Positions 16,059 to 24,569 are shown, counted from the stretch's first letter. The stretch is DNA of 47,100 nt from a bacterium (GCA_028821575.1 JAPPFW010000035.1:1-47100); one strand, 5' to 3'. Translations and numbers: made by a program. Notes: generated from the letters alone by a model not told the origin.

Positions 16059-17426
16059 ATGCTTCACGAGGACCTGCGCGGGTTTCTGAGCTATCTGGCC
16101 GCCAGAGGCGAGTTGGCACACATTCCCACGCCCGTAGACCCCAGGTACGAGATCGCAGCGTACATCCGCAAGAGCTCCGACGTGCTCGGGCCGGCCTTCC
16201 TCTTCGACGAGGCGAAGGGGAGCGACATGCGGGTCGCGGCCGGTGTCTTCTGCTCACCGTCCAAGGCCGTGCACGCGCTCCGCTGCGAGGGGCCGAGCGA
16301 GGCGCTCGAGGTGTTCATCAACGGGTTGGAAAACCCCATCCCCCCGGTTCTCGTGGACGAGGGTCCCTGCCACGAGATAGTCATCACCGGGGATGACGTG
16401 GACCTGACCGCCCTGCCGATTCCCACCTACTCGAAGCAGGACCCCGGTCCTTTCATCACGGTCGGGGTCGAGATAGCCCGGGATCCGATCAGCGGGGCCC
16501 GGAACGCCGGTATCTACCGGATGCAGTTGTACGGGCCCACCGAGATGGGCATAGCCGTGAGCCCGTATTCGGATTTCGACGCGATCCGGGTCCATGCCGA
16601 GGATCTGGGGCAGCGTCTGGAGGTCGCGGTGGCCATCGGGGTGGATCCGGTGATCCAGTTGGCGACCCAGGCTCGGGTGCCGTTCGGTGTGGACGAACTC
16701 GCCATCGCCGGCGGGCTCCACGGATCGCCGGTCGAACTCGTCAAGTGCCGGACGATCGATCTGGAGGTTCCCGCCACGTCCGAGTTGGTCATCGAAGGAT
16801 ACCTCGAACCCCACGTGCGCCGTGAGGAAGGGCCGTTCGGGGAGATGACCGGTTACGTCGGACCAGGGGGACCGGAGCCGGTGTTCACCTGCACCGCTAT
16901 CACTTCCCGCACCGATCCGATCTTCCAGGCCGGCCTGACCGGCATCCCGGTGACCGAAAACCACGTCCTCAAGCTGCTCCCGATGGAGGCGAACCTCCTG
17001 ACTGCCATGAAACAGGTCTATCCGGACATCACCGGAGTCCACTACGCGCCGGAGGGCGGCGCCGAGTTCCTCGCGGTGGTCAGCATGAAGCAGCGCTACG
17101 TGAACCAGGCGAAGAACGTGCTGCTGACCGCCCTCGGCAGCGTTGCCCATCCGAAGGTGGTGATCGTCGTGGACGACGACATCGATATCTACGACCCCGC
17201 CAAGGTCTGGTGGGCGGTGCTCACGCGTTCCCAGCCGGCCGAAGACGTGATCATCATCCCGAGGGCGGCCGGAGGCCAGCTCGATCCGTCCGCGCCGAGC
17301 AAGTTCGGGTCGTCGCTTATGGGCATCGACGCCACGATCCCGTACGGAGCGGACTTCGCCGAGGTGGTGGAGATCCAGGGCGTCGACCGGGTACCGGACT
17401 GGTCGCAATGGCTGGGGCTGCGATAG
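16059..17426 (+). CDS. UbiD family prFMN-dependent decarboxylase (copy 2)
   Basis: 455 aa. N149 and R154 (NAGIYR) and E257/E262 (EGPFGEMTGYVGP) reproduce the N-R-E-E active-site pattern of the family at the same positions as copy 1. VVDDDIDIYD and GIDATIPYG near the C-terminus are also shared. ATG 16059 has a strong GGAGAGG seven bases upstream. It lies 266 bp downstream of the tandem Mo-hydroxylase large subunits on the same strand and 105 bp upstream of an ABC ATPase, so it is plausibly part of the same transcription unit. It is clearly related to copy 1 (similar N-terminus, HDLREFLA versus EDLRGFLS) but far from identical, so the two probably act on different acids. The direction, carboxylation or decarboxylation, cannot be told. 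Confidence 0.9.
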   Translation: MLHEDLRGFLSYLAARGELAHIPTPVDPRYEIAAYIRKSSDVLGPAFLFDEAKGSDMRVAAGVFCSPSKAVHALRCEGPSEALEVFINGLENPIPPVLVDEGPCHEIVITGDDVDLTALPIPTYSKQDPGPFITVGVEIARDPISGARNAGIYRMQLYGPTEMGIAVSPYSDFDAIRVHAEDLGQRLEVAVAIGVDPVIQLATQARVPFGVDELAIAGGLHGSPVELVKCRTIDLEVPATSELVIEGYLEPHVRREEGPFGEMTGYVGPGGPEPVFTCTAITSRTDPIFQAGLTGIPVTENHVLKLLPMEANLLTAMKQVYPDITGVHYAPEGGAEFLAVVSMKQRYVNQAKNVLLTALGSVAHPKVVIVVDDDIDIYDPAKVWWAVLTRSQPAEDVIIIPRAAGGQLDPSAPSKFGSSLMGIDATIPYGADFAEVVEIQGVDRVPDWSQWLGLR

Positions 17427-17531
17427 GTATGGCCCCGATGGGAAGCAGGTCTCCGATCGGCCGCGAGAGGTGGTTGACGGTCCACGGCAATCGAGTTTCC
17501 CGGTGATCAGACCAGGTGGGAGAATCGGCTG

Positions 17532-18311
17532 ATGGCAGGGCCCGGGACTCCGCTCAACGCGATCGAAGTACAGGATGTCAGCAAACGCTTCGGGACCGCG
17601 GCGGACGCCGTGGTCGCCGTGGAGGATATCTCGTTCTCGGTTGCCCAGAACGAGTTCGTCTCTATCGTCGGCCCTTCGGGCTGCGGAAAGTCAACCATGC
17701 TCCGGCTCATAGCCGACCTCTTGCCACCTTCTTCCGGCTCGATCAGCGTGGCCGGTCAGAGCGCCCGGGAGGCCAGGCAGGCGAGGGCCATCGGGGTGGT
17801 ATTCCAGAATCCCGTCCTCTATGCATGGCGCTCGGTCCGACGTAACGTGGAACTCCCCCTCGAGGTGACGGGTGTCAGCAGGGCTGACCGTCGGCGGCGC
17901 GCCGCCGAGATGCTGGACTTGGTCGGGCTCCAAGACTTTGCACGCCGGAGTCCCTGGCAACTCTCGGGCGGCATGCAGCAGCGGGTGTCAATCGCCAGGG
18001 CCCTGTCGTTCAGTCCCGACATCCTCCTGATGGACGAGCCTTTCGGGGCTCTGGACGAACTGACCAGAGAACGGATGAATGCGGAATTGCAGCGGATCTG
18101 GGAGAGCACGCACACAACCATCCTCTTCATCACCCACTCGATCCCCGAAGCCGTGTTCCTCTCGAATCGGGTTCTGGTTATGAGCCCGAGGCCCGGCAAG
18201 ATAGTCATCGACAAGCACATCGATCTCCCGCATCCGAGGGATGCTCGAACCCGCGAGGCTGACCGGTTCTTCCGGCTGATCAACGAGATCCGGGCCGGCT
18301 TGCAGGAGTAG
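17532..18311 (+). CDS. ABC transporter ATP-binding protein, nitrate/sulfonate/taurine (TauB/SsuB) type
   Basis: 259 aa, one complete nucleotide-binding domain. It has Walker A GPSGCGKST at 47-55, a Q-loop with the subfamily's PVLYAWRSV at 94-102, signature LSGGMQQ at 144-150, Walker B ILLMDEP at 164-170 and an H-loop in FITHSIPEA. The Q-loop and the closing segment (NRVLVMSPRPGKI) are typical of the NitT/TauT family. A permease and binding protein would be needed, but none lies next to it, so it is an orphan ATPase that must work with subunits elsewhere or is left over from a deleted operon. It is downstream of UbiD copy 2. ATG 17532 has GGGAG about 11 bases upstream. Confidence 0.88.
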   Translation: MAGPGTPLNAIEVQDVSKRFGTAADAVVAVEDISFSVAQNEFVSIVGPSGCGKSTMLRLIADLLPPSSGSISVAGQSAREARQARAIGVVFQNPVLYAWRSVRRNVELPLEVTGVSRADRRRRAAEMLDLVGLQDFARRSPWQLSGGMQQRVSIARALSFSPDILLMDEPFGALDELTRERMNAELQRIWESTHTTILFITHSIPEAVFLSNRVLVMSPRPGKIVIDKHIDLPHPRDARTREADRFFRLINEIRAGLQE

Positions 18312-18339
18312 GCTGGTTGCTGCTGGCTGGTTGCTGCTG
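18312..18339. repeat. Two 14-bp tandem repeats between convergent genes
   Basis: GCTGGTTGCTGCTG occurs at 18312-18325 and 18326-18339, followed by a partial third copy. It begins right at the stop codon of the ABC ATPase and fills most of the 43-bp gap to the convergent PNPOx gene. It is probably a slippage product; no terminator hairpin is evident. Confidence 0.75.
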
Positions 18340-18354
18340 GCTGGTGGCCCGCCT

Positions 18355-18828
18355 TCAGAGCGTCCGCAAGGCCGAGACGGTCCGTTCCCAGCGAGACACG
18401 ACTTCGTCCTGCCGGGGAAGGTCGAAACGGATACCGGTGGTGAGCGTCGCATATCCCACGACGTCGGTGAGCACCTTCAACACTTTGCAGGAGAACCAGT
18501 CGAGGGTGACGCGGCCCACGTCGAGACGGCCGGAGCCGGTCAGTTGGAGTTCGATGTAGTGACCGGCTCCGCCGTACACCAGTGCCAGCGTTCCCTTGGA
18601 AGTACGCCGCAGGTTGTTCCCCGTCTGGGTGCCCTTCCACAACGCGATCCGCACTTCATCGGGCCCTGTCGCCAGCAGTTCGCCCGCGCTGAGCATCGCC
18701 AAGTGCGGCCAACCGGTCTCGCTGACCGTTAGCAGCAGCAGAGTCTCGCCCACCTTGCTGTCGAGGTCGTCTCCGTCGAGGAGGGTCATCAACTCGGGAC
18801 TGAGCTCTGTTCCTTCAATGCGCGACAT
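18355..18828 (-). CDS. Pyridoxamine 5'-phosphate oxidase-fold (split-barrel flavin-binding) protein
   Basis: 157 aa. The central pattern is that of PNPOx-like split barrels binding FMN or F420: LLLTVSETGWPHLAML, then VRIALWKGTQTGNNLRRTSK, GTLALVYGG and YIELQLTGSGRL. It is not the full PdxH enzyme, because the C-terminal PNPOx dimerisation segment is missing, and a reductase or cofactor-binding role is more likely. ATG 18828 has GGGGAGG four bases upstream. It is the second gene of a minus-strand pair, 24 bp after the type 2 IPP isomerase, which is also an FMN protein. The exact reaction is unknown. Confidence 0.72.
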   Translation of the reverse strand: MSRIEGTELSPELMTLLDGDDLDSKVGETLLLLTVSETGWPHLAMLSAGELLATGPDEVRIALWKGTQTGNNLRRTSKGTLALVYGGAGHYIELQLTGSGRLDVGRVTLDWFSCKVLKVLTDVVGYATLTTGIRFDLPRQDEVVSRWERTVSALRTL

Positions 18829-18852
18829 CCGGCCTCCCCGGTTTCCTCTCGG

Positions 18853-19953
18853 TCATTGTCTCGGTCTCGTCGAACGGGTTCCGCCCCGCGATGCGACCCA
18901 CTCCGCAGCTCTTCCTACCAGTACGGGTTGGAGCCGACGCAGTCCTTGAACATCCCTCACACCGGTCAGGACCATCGCCACCCGGAGCTCTTCGAGTACC
19001 AACCTTGCCTCCGCGATCACTGCTCCGGGACCGTCGAGAGCGGCCCGGATGAAGGGTCCGCCTATCCCCACGAGCGACGCTCCGAGTGCCATTGCCTTGG
19101 CGGCGTGGAGCCCGTTGCGCACACCTCCGGTACCGATGAGTGGTAATCCCGCGGATCCGGCCTCGAGGAGCGACACGGCGGTCGGGACTCCCCAGTCGCC
19201 GAAGGTCCTTCCGATTCTCACCCCGGTCGTATCCCCTATGGCGTCCGCCCGGAGGGCTTCGATTCGCGCGAAGCTCGTTCCGCCCGCGCCTCCCACGTCG
19301 AGGGCGGCTACCCCTGTCTCGGCGAGCCGGAGTGCTGTTTCCCGGGCCATGCCCGCGCCGGTCTCCTTGGCGATCACCGGAACCGGTGACCACCGCACCG
19401 CGTTGACGATTCCGCCCGACAGATCTCGCATGTTCCTGTCGCCTTCGGGCTGTACGAGTTCTTCGACCGCATTGAGATGTACGGCGAGAGCGTCGGCGTC
19501 GATCATGGACACGGCCCGGTCGATCTCGTCCCTTCCCATCGGTGATTCGCCCTCCTGGCTGATCAGCTGGCTCATGCCGATGTTGCCGATCACGAACGCT
19601 GCGGGAGCGTGAGTCCGTACGACCGAGTAGGTTCCGACCAGGTCCGGGTCCTTCAGTGCGGCCCTCTGGCTTCCCGTCCCGATCGCCAGCCCTAGTTCCT
19701 CGGCTGCCACCGCCAGGTTGCGGTTGATCTCGACGGCTCGGGCGTGCCCTCCGGTCATTCCGCTGATAACCAGGGGTGTGGACAACCTGTGACCGAGGAA
19801 GTCGACGGAGAGGTCCACGTCTGCCGGGCCCATGTCGGGCACGGACACCGGAACGAGGTGCACGTCCTCCCAGAGAGCGGAGCGGCGACCCTGAGAACCT
19901 TCCGAGAGCGCGAACTCCACGTGCTCACGCTTGCGGTTCTCGATGTTGCTCAT
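18853..19953 (-). CDS. fni: Type 2 isopentenyl-diphosphate delta-isomerase (FMN-dependent)
   Basis: 366 aa, TIM-barrel flavoenzyme converting IPP to DMAPP in the cytoplasm. Diagnostic stretches are the N-terminal NRKREHVEFAL, LVISGMTGGH, the FMN-binding IGTGSQRAAL, HLNAVEELVQPEGDRNM (HLNxxxExxxxEGDR motif), VIAKETGAGM and IGTGGVRNGLHAAKAMALGA. The start is ATG 19953 behind GGGAGG; an ATG four bases upstream is out of frame. It leads a two-gene unit with the PNPOx-like protein. The location is suggestive: UbiD needs prenylated FMN, made by UbiX from FMN and dimethylallyl phosphate, so a local DMAPP-forming flavoenzyme could feed cofactor synthesis. That link is inference; the gene may simply serve isoprenoid synthesis. 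Confidence 0.9.
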   Translation of the reverse strand: MSNIENRKREHVEFALSEGSQGRRSALWEDVHLVPVSVPDMGPADVDLSVDFLGHRLSTPLVISGMTGGHARAVEINRNLAVAAEELGLAIGTGSQRAALKDPDLVGTYSVVRTHAPAAFVIGNIGMSQLISQEGESPMGRDEIDRAVSMIDADALAVHLNAVEELVQPEGDRNMRDLSGGIVNAVRWSPVPVIAKETGAGMARETALRLAETGVAALDVGGAGGTSFARIEALRADAIGDTTGVRIGRTFGDWGVPTAVSLLEAGSAGLPLIGTGGVRNGLHAAKAMALGASLVGIGGPFIRAALDGPGAVIAEARLVLEELRVAMVLTGVRDVQGLRRLQPVLVGRAAEWVASRGGTRSTRPRQ

Positions 19954-20290
19954 CCATGCCTCCCACTCGGTGGAGCAGCCTCAGGGACGCGCCGGTGCGA
20001 CTCCGGGTGCTCGACATCTTACGGTCCGGAGGCCTGCCCGGTCGGTCGGCCGGTCCCGGGTCACCCATGAGTATCGAAACGGCCGACTGCGTTCCCTGCC
20101 GCTCCGGTCGATCACCGGGCATTCGGTCCGCGACATGGTCGGAGTCGGAGCAACATGAGGACTGCAATAGCGATGCGGCGGTCCGGTGCCGGTGTGCAAC
20201 CATGCGCGGGCGGTGTCCGATATGTGATACGCGGAGCCGGGCCTCGTCAGCTACGCTCGAATCGATGTCCTGTGAACGGGGAGAATTCTG
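19954..20290. other. Divergent intergenic region, no gene
   Basis: 337 bp between the divergent fni and ubiD copy 3 genes. Short frames here have no family resemblance. It must hold the promoters of both units, but I cannot assign -35/-10 boxes with confidence. A GGGGAG lies eight bases before the GTG at 20291. Confidence 0.5.
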
Positions 20291-21697
20291 GTGGCGAAAG
20301 ACCTGAGGAGTTTCCTCAAGCGTATAGAAGCTAACGCCCCGTCCGAGCTGGTTCGTGTCTCACGGCCGGTCAGCCCGGTCTACGAGCTCCCGGGGGTCCT
20401 GCGGAAGCTGCAGTCGGAGGGTCGCTACCCGGTCGTGCTGTTCGAGTCGGTCGAGGGATCGGGCTTGAGGACGATCTCCAACGTGCTGGGTAGCGCCACC
20501 CTGCTGGCCGAAGCCCTCGAGACCACTCCGACCGAGATGACGAGGGCCTATATCGACCGGGAAGATGCCCGCATCCCGTACGAGGTCGTGGATGGGGGGC
20601 CGGTCCAGGATGTGGTCATCGGGGCTGAAGATGTGAACGTCCACGAGATACCCATCGTGACCAACTGCGGGAAGGACTCCGGGCCGTTCATCAGCGCGGG
20701 TATCACCACTGTGCGCCATCCGGGAACGGACAATTTCAACTCCGGGATCTACCGGATGATGGTTCACTCACGTAACACTTTGGGCATGAGCTACGAGAAG
20801 CACACCCACATAGGCCAGGTCCATCGGCCCTACGAGGCTCGAGGCGAACCCCTCGAGGCAGCCACTTGGATCGGTCATCATCCCGCCTGCCTGCTGGGAT
20901 GCCAGTCGAAGATTCCCTTCGGCGAGGACGAGTACGAGGTCATGGGTGGGCTCCTCCAGGAACCGTTGGCGGTTACGAAGGCCAAGACGGTCGACATCCT
21001 GGTTCCCGCCTACGCCGAGGTGGTGATCGAGGGCCGGATCCTTCCTCACGAGCGCATCGGTGAGGGTCCTTATGGGGAGTTCACCTGGTACTACGGGCTC
21101 GAGCGGCCCAGTCCGGTGATGGAGGTGACTGCCATCACCCACCGCAAGGACGCGATATTCCATCACCTCTTCGCCGCCCATCCCGAACACAACCTCACCG
21201 GTCGGCTCGGGCGGGAGTCGGTTCTCTACAAGAGGGTCAAGGCCGCGGTTCCCTCCGTTATCGACGTGGCCATGCCGATGTCGGGCATATGCCGGTTCCA
21301 CGCCTACGTCAGGATCCGCAAGGAGTACGACGGAGCGGGCAAGCTGGCAGCGCTAGCGGCCCTCTCGTCCGACCCCTTCGTGAAGCTGGCGGTCGTGGTC
21401 GACGAGGATGTGGACATCCACAACGACGCAGATGTCCTGTGGGCCATCGCCACAAGGACGCAGCCGGACCGCTCGACGTTCTTCGTTCCGGAGTCCGCAA
21501 CCTCGCGGTTGGACCCCGCTTCGTACTCGATCTGGAGCCGCTGGGAGAAGGACACGATGAACACCAAGTGGGCGATCGACGCCACCAAGCCGGTGGAGGC
21601 GCCGTTCGAGGAACGCGCCGATGTGCCGAGGGATGCGTGGGAGAGCATGGACCTCTCCGACTACCTCGCCGAGTGGCGGTCCGTGGATCGAGCATGA
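20291..21697 (+). CDS. UbiD family prFMN-dependent decarboxylase (copy 3)
   Basis: 468 aa. The active-site pattern is intact: N150 and R155 in NSGIYR, E258 and E263 in EGPYGEFTWYYG. It differs from copies 1 and 2 in its N-terminus, in EGPYGE rather than EGPFGE, and in a His-rich stretch after the Arg (EKHTHIGQVH), so it belongs to another UbiD branch. It starts at GTG 20291 with GGGGAG upstream. It is followed by a 110-aa unknown gene with its own strong ribosome binding site and then by a Rieske oxygenase, suggesting an aromatic-acid pathway. VVVDEDVDIHNDADV corresponds to the conserved VDDDIDVYD element of the other copies. Confidence 0.9.
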   Translation: MAKDLRSFLKRIEANAPSELVRVSRPVSPVYELPGVLRKLQSEGRYPVVLFESVEGSGLRTISNVLGSATLLAEALETTPTEMTRAYIDREDARIPYEVVDGGPVQDVVIGAEDVNVHEIPIVTNCGKDSGPFISAGITTVRHPGTDNFNSGIYRMMVHSRNTLGMSYEKHTHIGQVHRPYEARGEPLEAATWIGHHPACLLGCQSKIPFGEDEYEVMGGLLQEPLAVTKAKTVDILVPAYAEVVIEGRILPHERIGEGPYGEFTWYYGLERPSPVMEVTAITHRKDAIFHHLFAAHPEHNLTGRLGRESVLYKRVKAAVPSVIDVAMPMSGICRFHAYVRIRKEYDGAGKLAALAALSSDPFVKLAVVVDEDVDIHNDADVLWAIATRTQPDRSTFFVPESATSRLDPASYSIWSRWEKDTMNTKWAIDATKPVEAPFEERADVPRDAWESMDLSDYLAEWRSVDRA

Positions 21698-21731
21698 CAG
21701 CGGCGACAGGGATCACACCGGGAGGCCTGGC

Positions 21732-22064
21732 ATGACGATCGGCGACGGTACGAAGGCGTTGCTATGGGCGGCCGTGACCGACATCGACCTTCAGATCTAC
21801 AAGGCGACGGTCTACAAGCTCCGGTGGGACTCGCCGGGCGTAGGGCTCGACATGGCGTTCCCCGCCCTGGAAGAGGCCCGTTTGACGCTCGAAGAGGTGG
21901 TGGAGTGGCCCGACGCCGTCTCGGGCGAGGTCGCACATCTCAGGTTCGCCCTCTCCGAGTACACGCACAGCCTCGAGATACGCGATCACACCACGGCGAG
22001 CGGGCAGCAGACGGCCCTCCTCCTGGCCCTGGCCGGGTTGCGAGCCGCGTTGCGGGTTCTCTGA
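21732..22064 (+). CDS. Small hypothetical protein downstream of ubiD copy 3
   Basis: 110 aa, not recognised. It looks largely alpha-helical with amphipathic stretches (DIDLQIYKATVYKL, ALEEARLTLEEVVEW, TALLLALAGLRAAL) and has no signal peptide, Cys or obvious metal motif. ATG 21732 is preceded by GGAGG at the right distance, and the gene begins 34 bp after ubiD, so it is probably co-transcribed. Some UbiD enzymes use small partner subunits, but I see no resemblance to the known ones, so no function is proposed. Third codon positions are strongly G/C-biased, in line with real coding. Confidence 0.6.
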   Translation: MTIGDGTKALLWAAVTDIDLQIYKATVYKLRWDSPGVGLDMAFPALEEARLTLEEVVEWPDAVSGEVAHLRFALSEYTHSLEIRDHTTASGQQTALLLALAGLRAALRVL

Positions 22065-22304
22065 GCCTGCGCTCACGAACCCGGACTACACACCGATCCC
22101 GGATTCCCGGTTGCAGCCCACCCCTGCCTGCCGGCGCCTGTTGACAGGTGCACGGGCAAGCGGCCGGTTGACGGCCGGTCCCGCCCGGTGGCTCGCGCCA
22201 CGGGCGCGCGCCGGTACTCGCGTGTTCGCCCCACGACTCGTGCAGGTACGGGCTTTCGGACTGCGACTAACCTGAGCCGAGGATCGAATCGAAGGTAACC
22301 CGGC

Positions 22305-23297
22305 TTGGCACCCACACTGCGCAACTACTGGCATCCGGTGGCAGGAGCCGGAGACGTGACCACCAAGCCCACTCCGGTGGAGTTGCTCGATGAGAAAGTC
22401 GTCCTGTTCAGGACCGGCTCCGGCGTCGCGGCGCTCAAGGATCTGTGCATCCACCGGGGAACCGCTCTATCGCTCGGCTGGGTCGAGAACGGCAACATCA
22501 CCTGCGCGTATCACGGTTGGCAATATGACCGTACCGGCCGCTGCATCAGGATTCCCTCGCTACCGGAAGGTTCTCCGATCCCACCGAAGGCCCGTACAAC
22601 CGTCTTCCGAGCGGTCGAAGCCTACAACCTGGTCTGGGTCTGTCTGGACGAGCCGGTAGCGCCCGTCCCACCGTTTCCCGACGGGCTCTGGGACGGGGAG
22701 CGGTACCGGACGTTGCTCGTGTACGACGGTGTCTGGTCGACATCAGCCGGTAGGGCGATCGAGAACTTCCTCGACATCTCCCACTTCGCCTGGGTGCACG
22801 ACGGGATCCTGGGAAGCCGTGACAACACGGTCACCCCGCGTCACACAGTCGGCACCGACGGCCCCACGATCAGCTATACCGTCTGGCCTCCGATGCCCAG
22901 CGATCTCGAAGAGGCGAGCGACCAGGGGGCGGGGAACCACTCCTACTACGCCTACACCCTCCACCTACCCTTCACGGCTCACATCGAAGGCGGATGGGAT
23001 CACAGACCGGGGGACCACGACTACATCTCGATGGTGGCCTCGCCGATCTCGTCAAACCGAACCCGGGTCTACTGCTGGCGGGCGAGGGACCACTCTTACG
23101 ACGAGCCCGATGATGACGTTGCCGACTTCCAGAGGTTCGTGCTGTTGCAGGACAGAGCCATAGTCGAGTCGCAACGCCCCGAGGAGATCCCACTCGACCT
23201 GAGGGAGGAACTCCACCTGAAGGTCCCGGACGCAGCGGCGATGTCATACCGCCGCTTGTTGAGTTCTTTGGACCACACCGGCTCGTACATGCCATAG
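22305..23297 (+). CDS. Rieske non-heme iron oxygenase, alpha subunit (VanA/phthalate-oxygenase type)
   Basis: 330 aa. The N-terminal Rieske domain has C48-I-H50 and C67-A-Y-H70 (LCIHRG, CAYHGW). The catalytic domain shows the mononuclear iron motif N154-x2-D157-x2-H160-x4-H165 (ENFLDISHFAWVH). The size and layout fit the single-component-alpha group (vanillate demethylase, phthalate dioxygenase, Pao). Such enzymes need a reductase, which is not in the window. It starts at TTG 22305 with GAAGG nine bases upstream; no better start exists. It follows UbiD copy 3 and the 110-aa gene on the same strand after a 240-bp gap with no gene. Likely roles are demethylation or ring hydroxylation in aromatic catabolism; the substrate is unknown. 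Confidence 0.9.
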   Translation: MAPTLRNYWHPVAGAGDVTTKPTPVELLDEKVVLFRTGSGVAALKDLCIHRGTALSLGWVENGNITCAYHGWQYDRTGRCIRIPSLPEGSPIPPKARTTVFRAVEAYNLVWVCLDEPVAPVPPFPDGLWDGERYRTLLVYDGVWSTSAGRAIENFLDISHFAWVHDGILGSRDNTVTPRHTVGTDGPTISYTVWPPMPSDLEEASDQGAGNHSYYAYTLHLPFTAHIEGGWDHRPGDHDYISMVASPISSNRTRVYCWRARDHSYDEPDDDVADFQRFVLLQDRAIVESQRPEEIPLDLREELHLKVPDAAAMSYRRLLSSLDHTGSYMP

Positions 23298-23453
23298 TCG
23301 GATGTCTGGGAACGGGAAACTACGTCGTCCGGGCGTCAGGTCATGGATCAAACGACAGATCGTCGGGCGCGTACGGATCGGTGTCTTCATCCAGGATGTC
23401 CGGTGTTCCTGTTCCAAGCCTGCCGGTGAGTTCTTGTCGGAGACGAGGTTGGT

Positions 23454-24371
23454 GTGAGTAGCCCAACCCGGCAGCCCGCCCCGCTGGGTCTCTCCCGCAC
23501 GGCCTTCGGGTTGCTGATCACGATCGTCGGCGTTCTTGTGCTCAGCTTCGAGGGTGTCCTGATCCGATCGATCGAGGTCGATTCGTGGACGCTGCTGTTC
23601 CTGCGGGGAATGCTTGCGGCCCCCGGCCTGTTCCTGTTCTTCCTGATCGTGGAGAGGCGCGGGTGGCGGGACCAGGTGCGGTCCATGGGCCTGGCTGGTC
23701 TTCTGGCCGCGGTGCTGTTCGCGATCGACAACGTCGGGTTCATCTACTCGATCACCCACACCTCGGTGGCGAACACTCTCCTGCTCATCAGCCTCAGTCC
23801 CCTGTTCGCCGGGTTGTTCACCCGGATGGTGTTGCGCGAGCGGGTACCGAGGCGCACATGGCTGGCCATCGGGGGCGGCGCCGTGGCGACGTTGATCATC
23901 ATGCTCGGATCGCTTGTCGAGGGGGACCTGGCGGGCACGATCGCGGGTTTCATCGCGGCGGCGGCGATCGGCGGGACACTGGTGGTGCTACGGGCTCATC
24001 CGCACCTCAACATGGTCCCCGCGGTTGCGCTCGGCTCCGGACTGGCGGCCCTGGTCGGCTTGCCCGCCTCGGTCCCGTCGTCGGCCGACTCCCAGGACTG
24101 GGTGTATCTCGTAGCCCTCGGGCTGATCGTCGTCCCGGTGGCTTTCGGGTTGATCGCCACAGGGCCGAGGTACATTCCGGCTGCCGAAGTGGCCTTGTTC
24201 CTGCTCCTCGAGACGGTACTCGGGGCCTTGCTGGTGTGGGCGGTCATCGGGGAGGTTCCCACCGTGGCTACGGTCGTGGGCGGGCTCATACTGGTCGTGG
24301 TGCTGGCGGCGCATTCCGTCGCAACCCTGAGGAGCCTCGCCGAGGACCCCTCGACGGACATCGCTAAATGA
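23454..24371 (+). CDS. DMT superfamily transporter (EamA type), copy 1
   Basis: 305 aa with about ten hydrophobic helices in two EamA halves. Typical phrases are WTLLFLRGMLAAPGLFLFF, TSVANTLLLISLSPLFAG, RRTWLAIGGGAVATLII and RYIPAAEVALFLLLETVLG. The family exports or imports metabolites such as amino acids and nucleotides across the inner membrane; the substrate is unknown. GTG 23454 gives a short cytoplasmic N-terminus before helix 1. It is a close paralogue of the gene at 25426-26403, with a nitroreductase gene on the opposite strand between them. Confidence 0.88.
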   Translation: MSSPTRQPAPLGLSRTAFGLLITIVGVLVLSFEGVLIRSIEVDSWTLLFLRGMLAAPGLFLFFLIVERRGWRDQVRSMGLAGLLAAVLFAIDNVGFIYSITHTSVANTLLLISLSPLFAGLFTRMVLRERVPRRTWLAIGGGAVATLIIMLGSLVEGDLAGTIAGFIAAAAIGGTLVVLRAHPHLNMVPAVALGSGLAALVGLPASVPSSADSQDWVYLVALGLIVVPVAFGLIATGPRYIPAAEVALFLLLETVLGALLVWAVIGEVPTVATVVGGLILVVVLAAHSVATLRSLAEDPSTDIAK

Positions 24372-24372
24372 G

Positions 24373-24510
24373 GGTCTTCATACGGAGCTAGCGCGGTTCG
24401 CCTATCGCGCCCGGCACCTTGCCTGAGCTGTCCGCGCTGCTGGACGAGCCGGGTACGACGCCAAGCTGCCGGTGGGCTGGCAAGACCCGGCACCGTTCAT
24501 GAACCTGTGA
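24373..24510 (+). pseudogene. C-terminal remnant of an unidentified gene
   Basis: Directly after the DMT gene, one frame reads GLHTELARFAYRARHLA, a TGA, then AVRAAGRAGYDAKLPVGWQ and DPAPFMNL before a final stop at 24508-24510. Nearby frames read LPELSALLDEPG, as if one or two bases were lost. It looks like the end of a decayed protein rather than random DNA, but I do not recognise the family. Confidence 0.3.
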
Positions 24511-24569
24511 GGCGTACCGGGCGAGCCGGCACGGACGGTGTGGGTGGTACTCGGGTATTCCCTAGCCGG

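Noticed and set aside
5379..21697. A ubiX (prFMN synthase) gene among the UbiD genes
   Set aside because: No protein of about 200 aa with the UbiX flavoprotein pattern is present in the window; the PNPOx-fold protein is a different fold.
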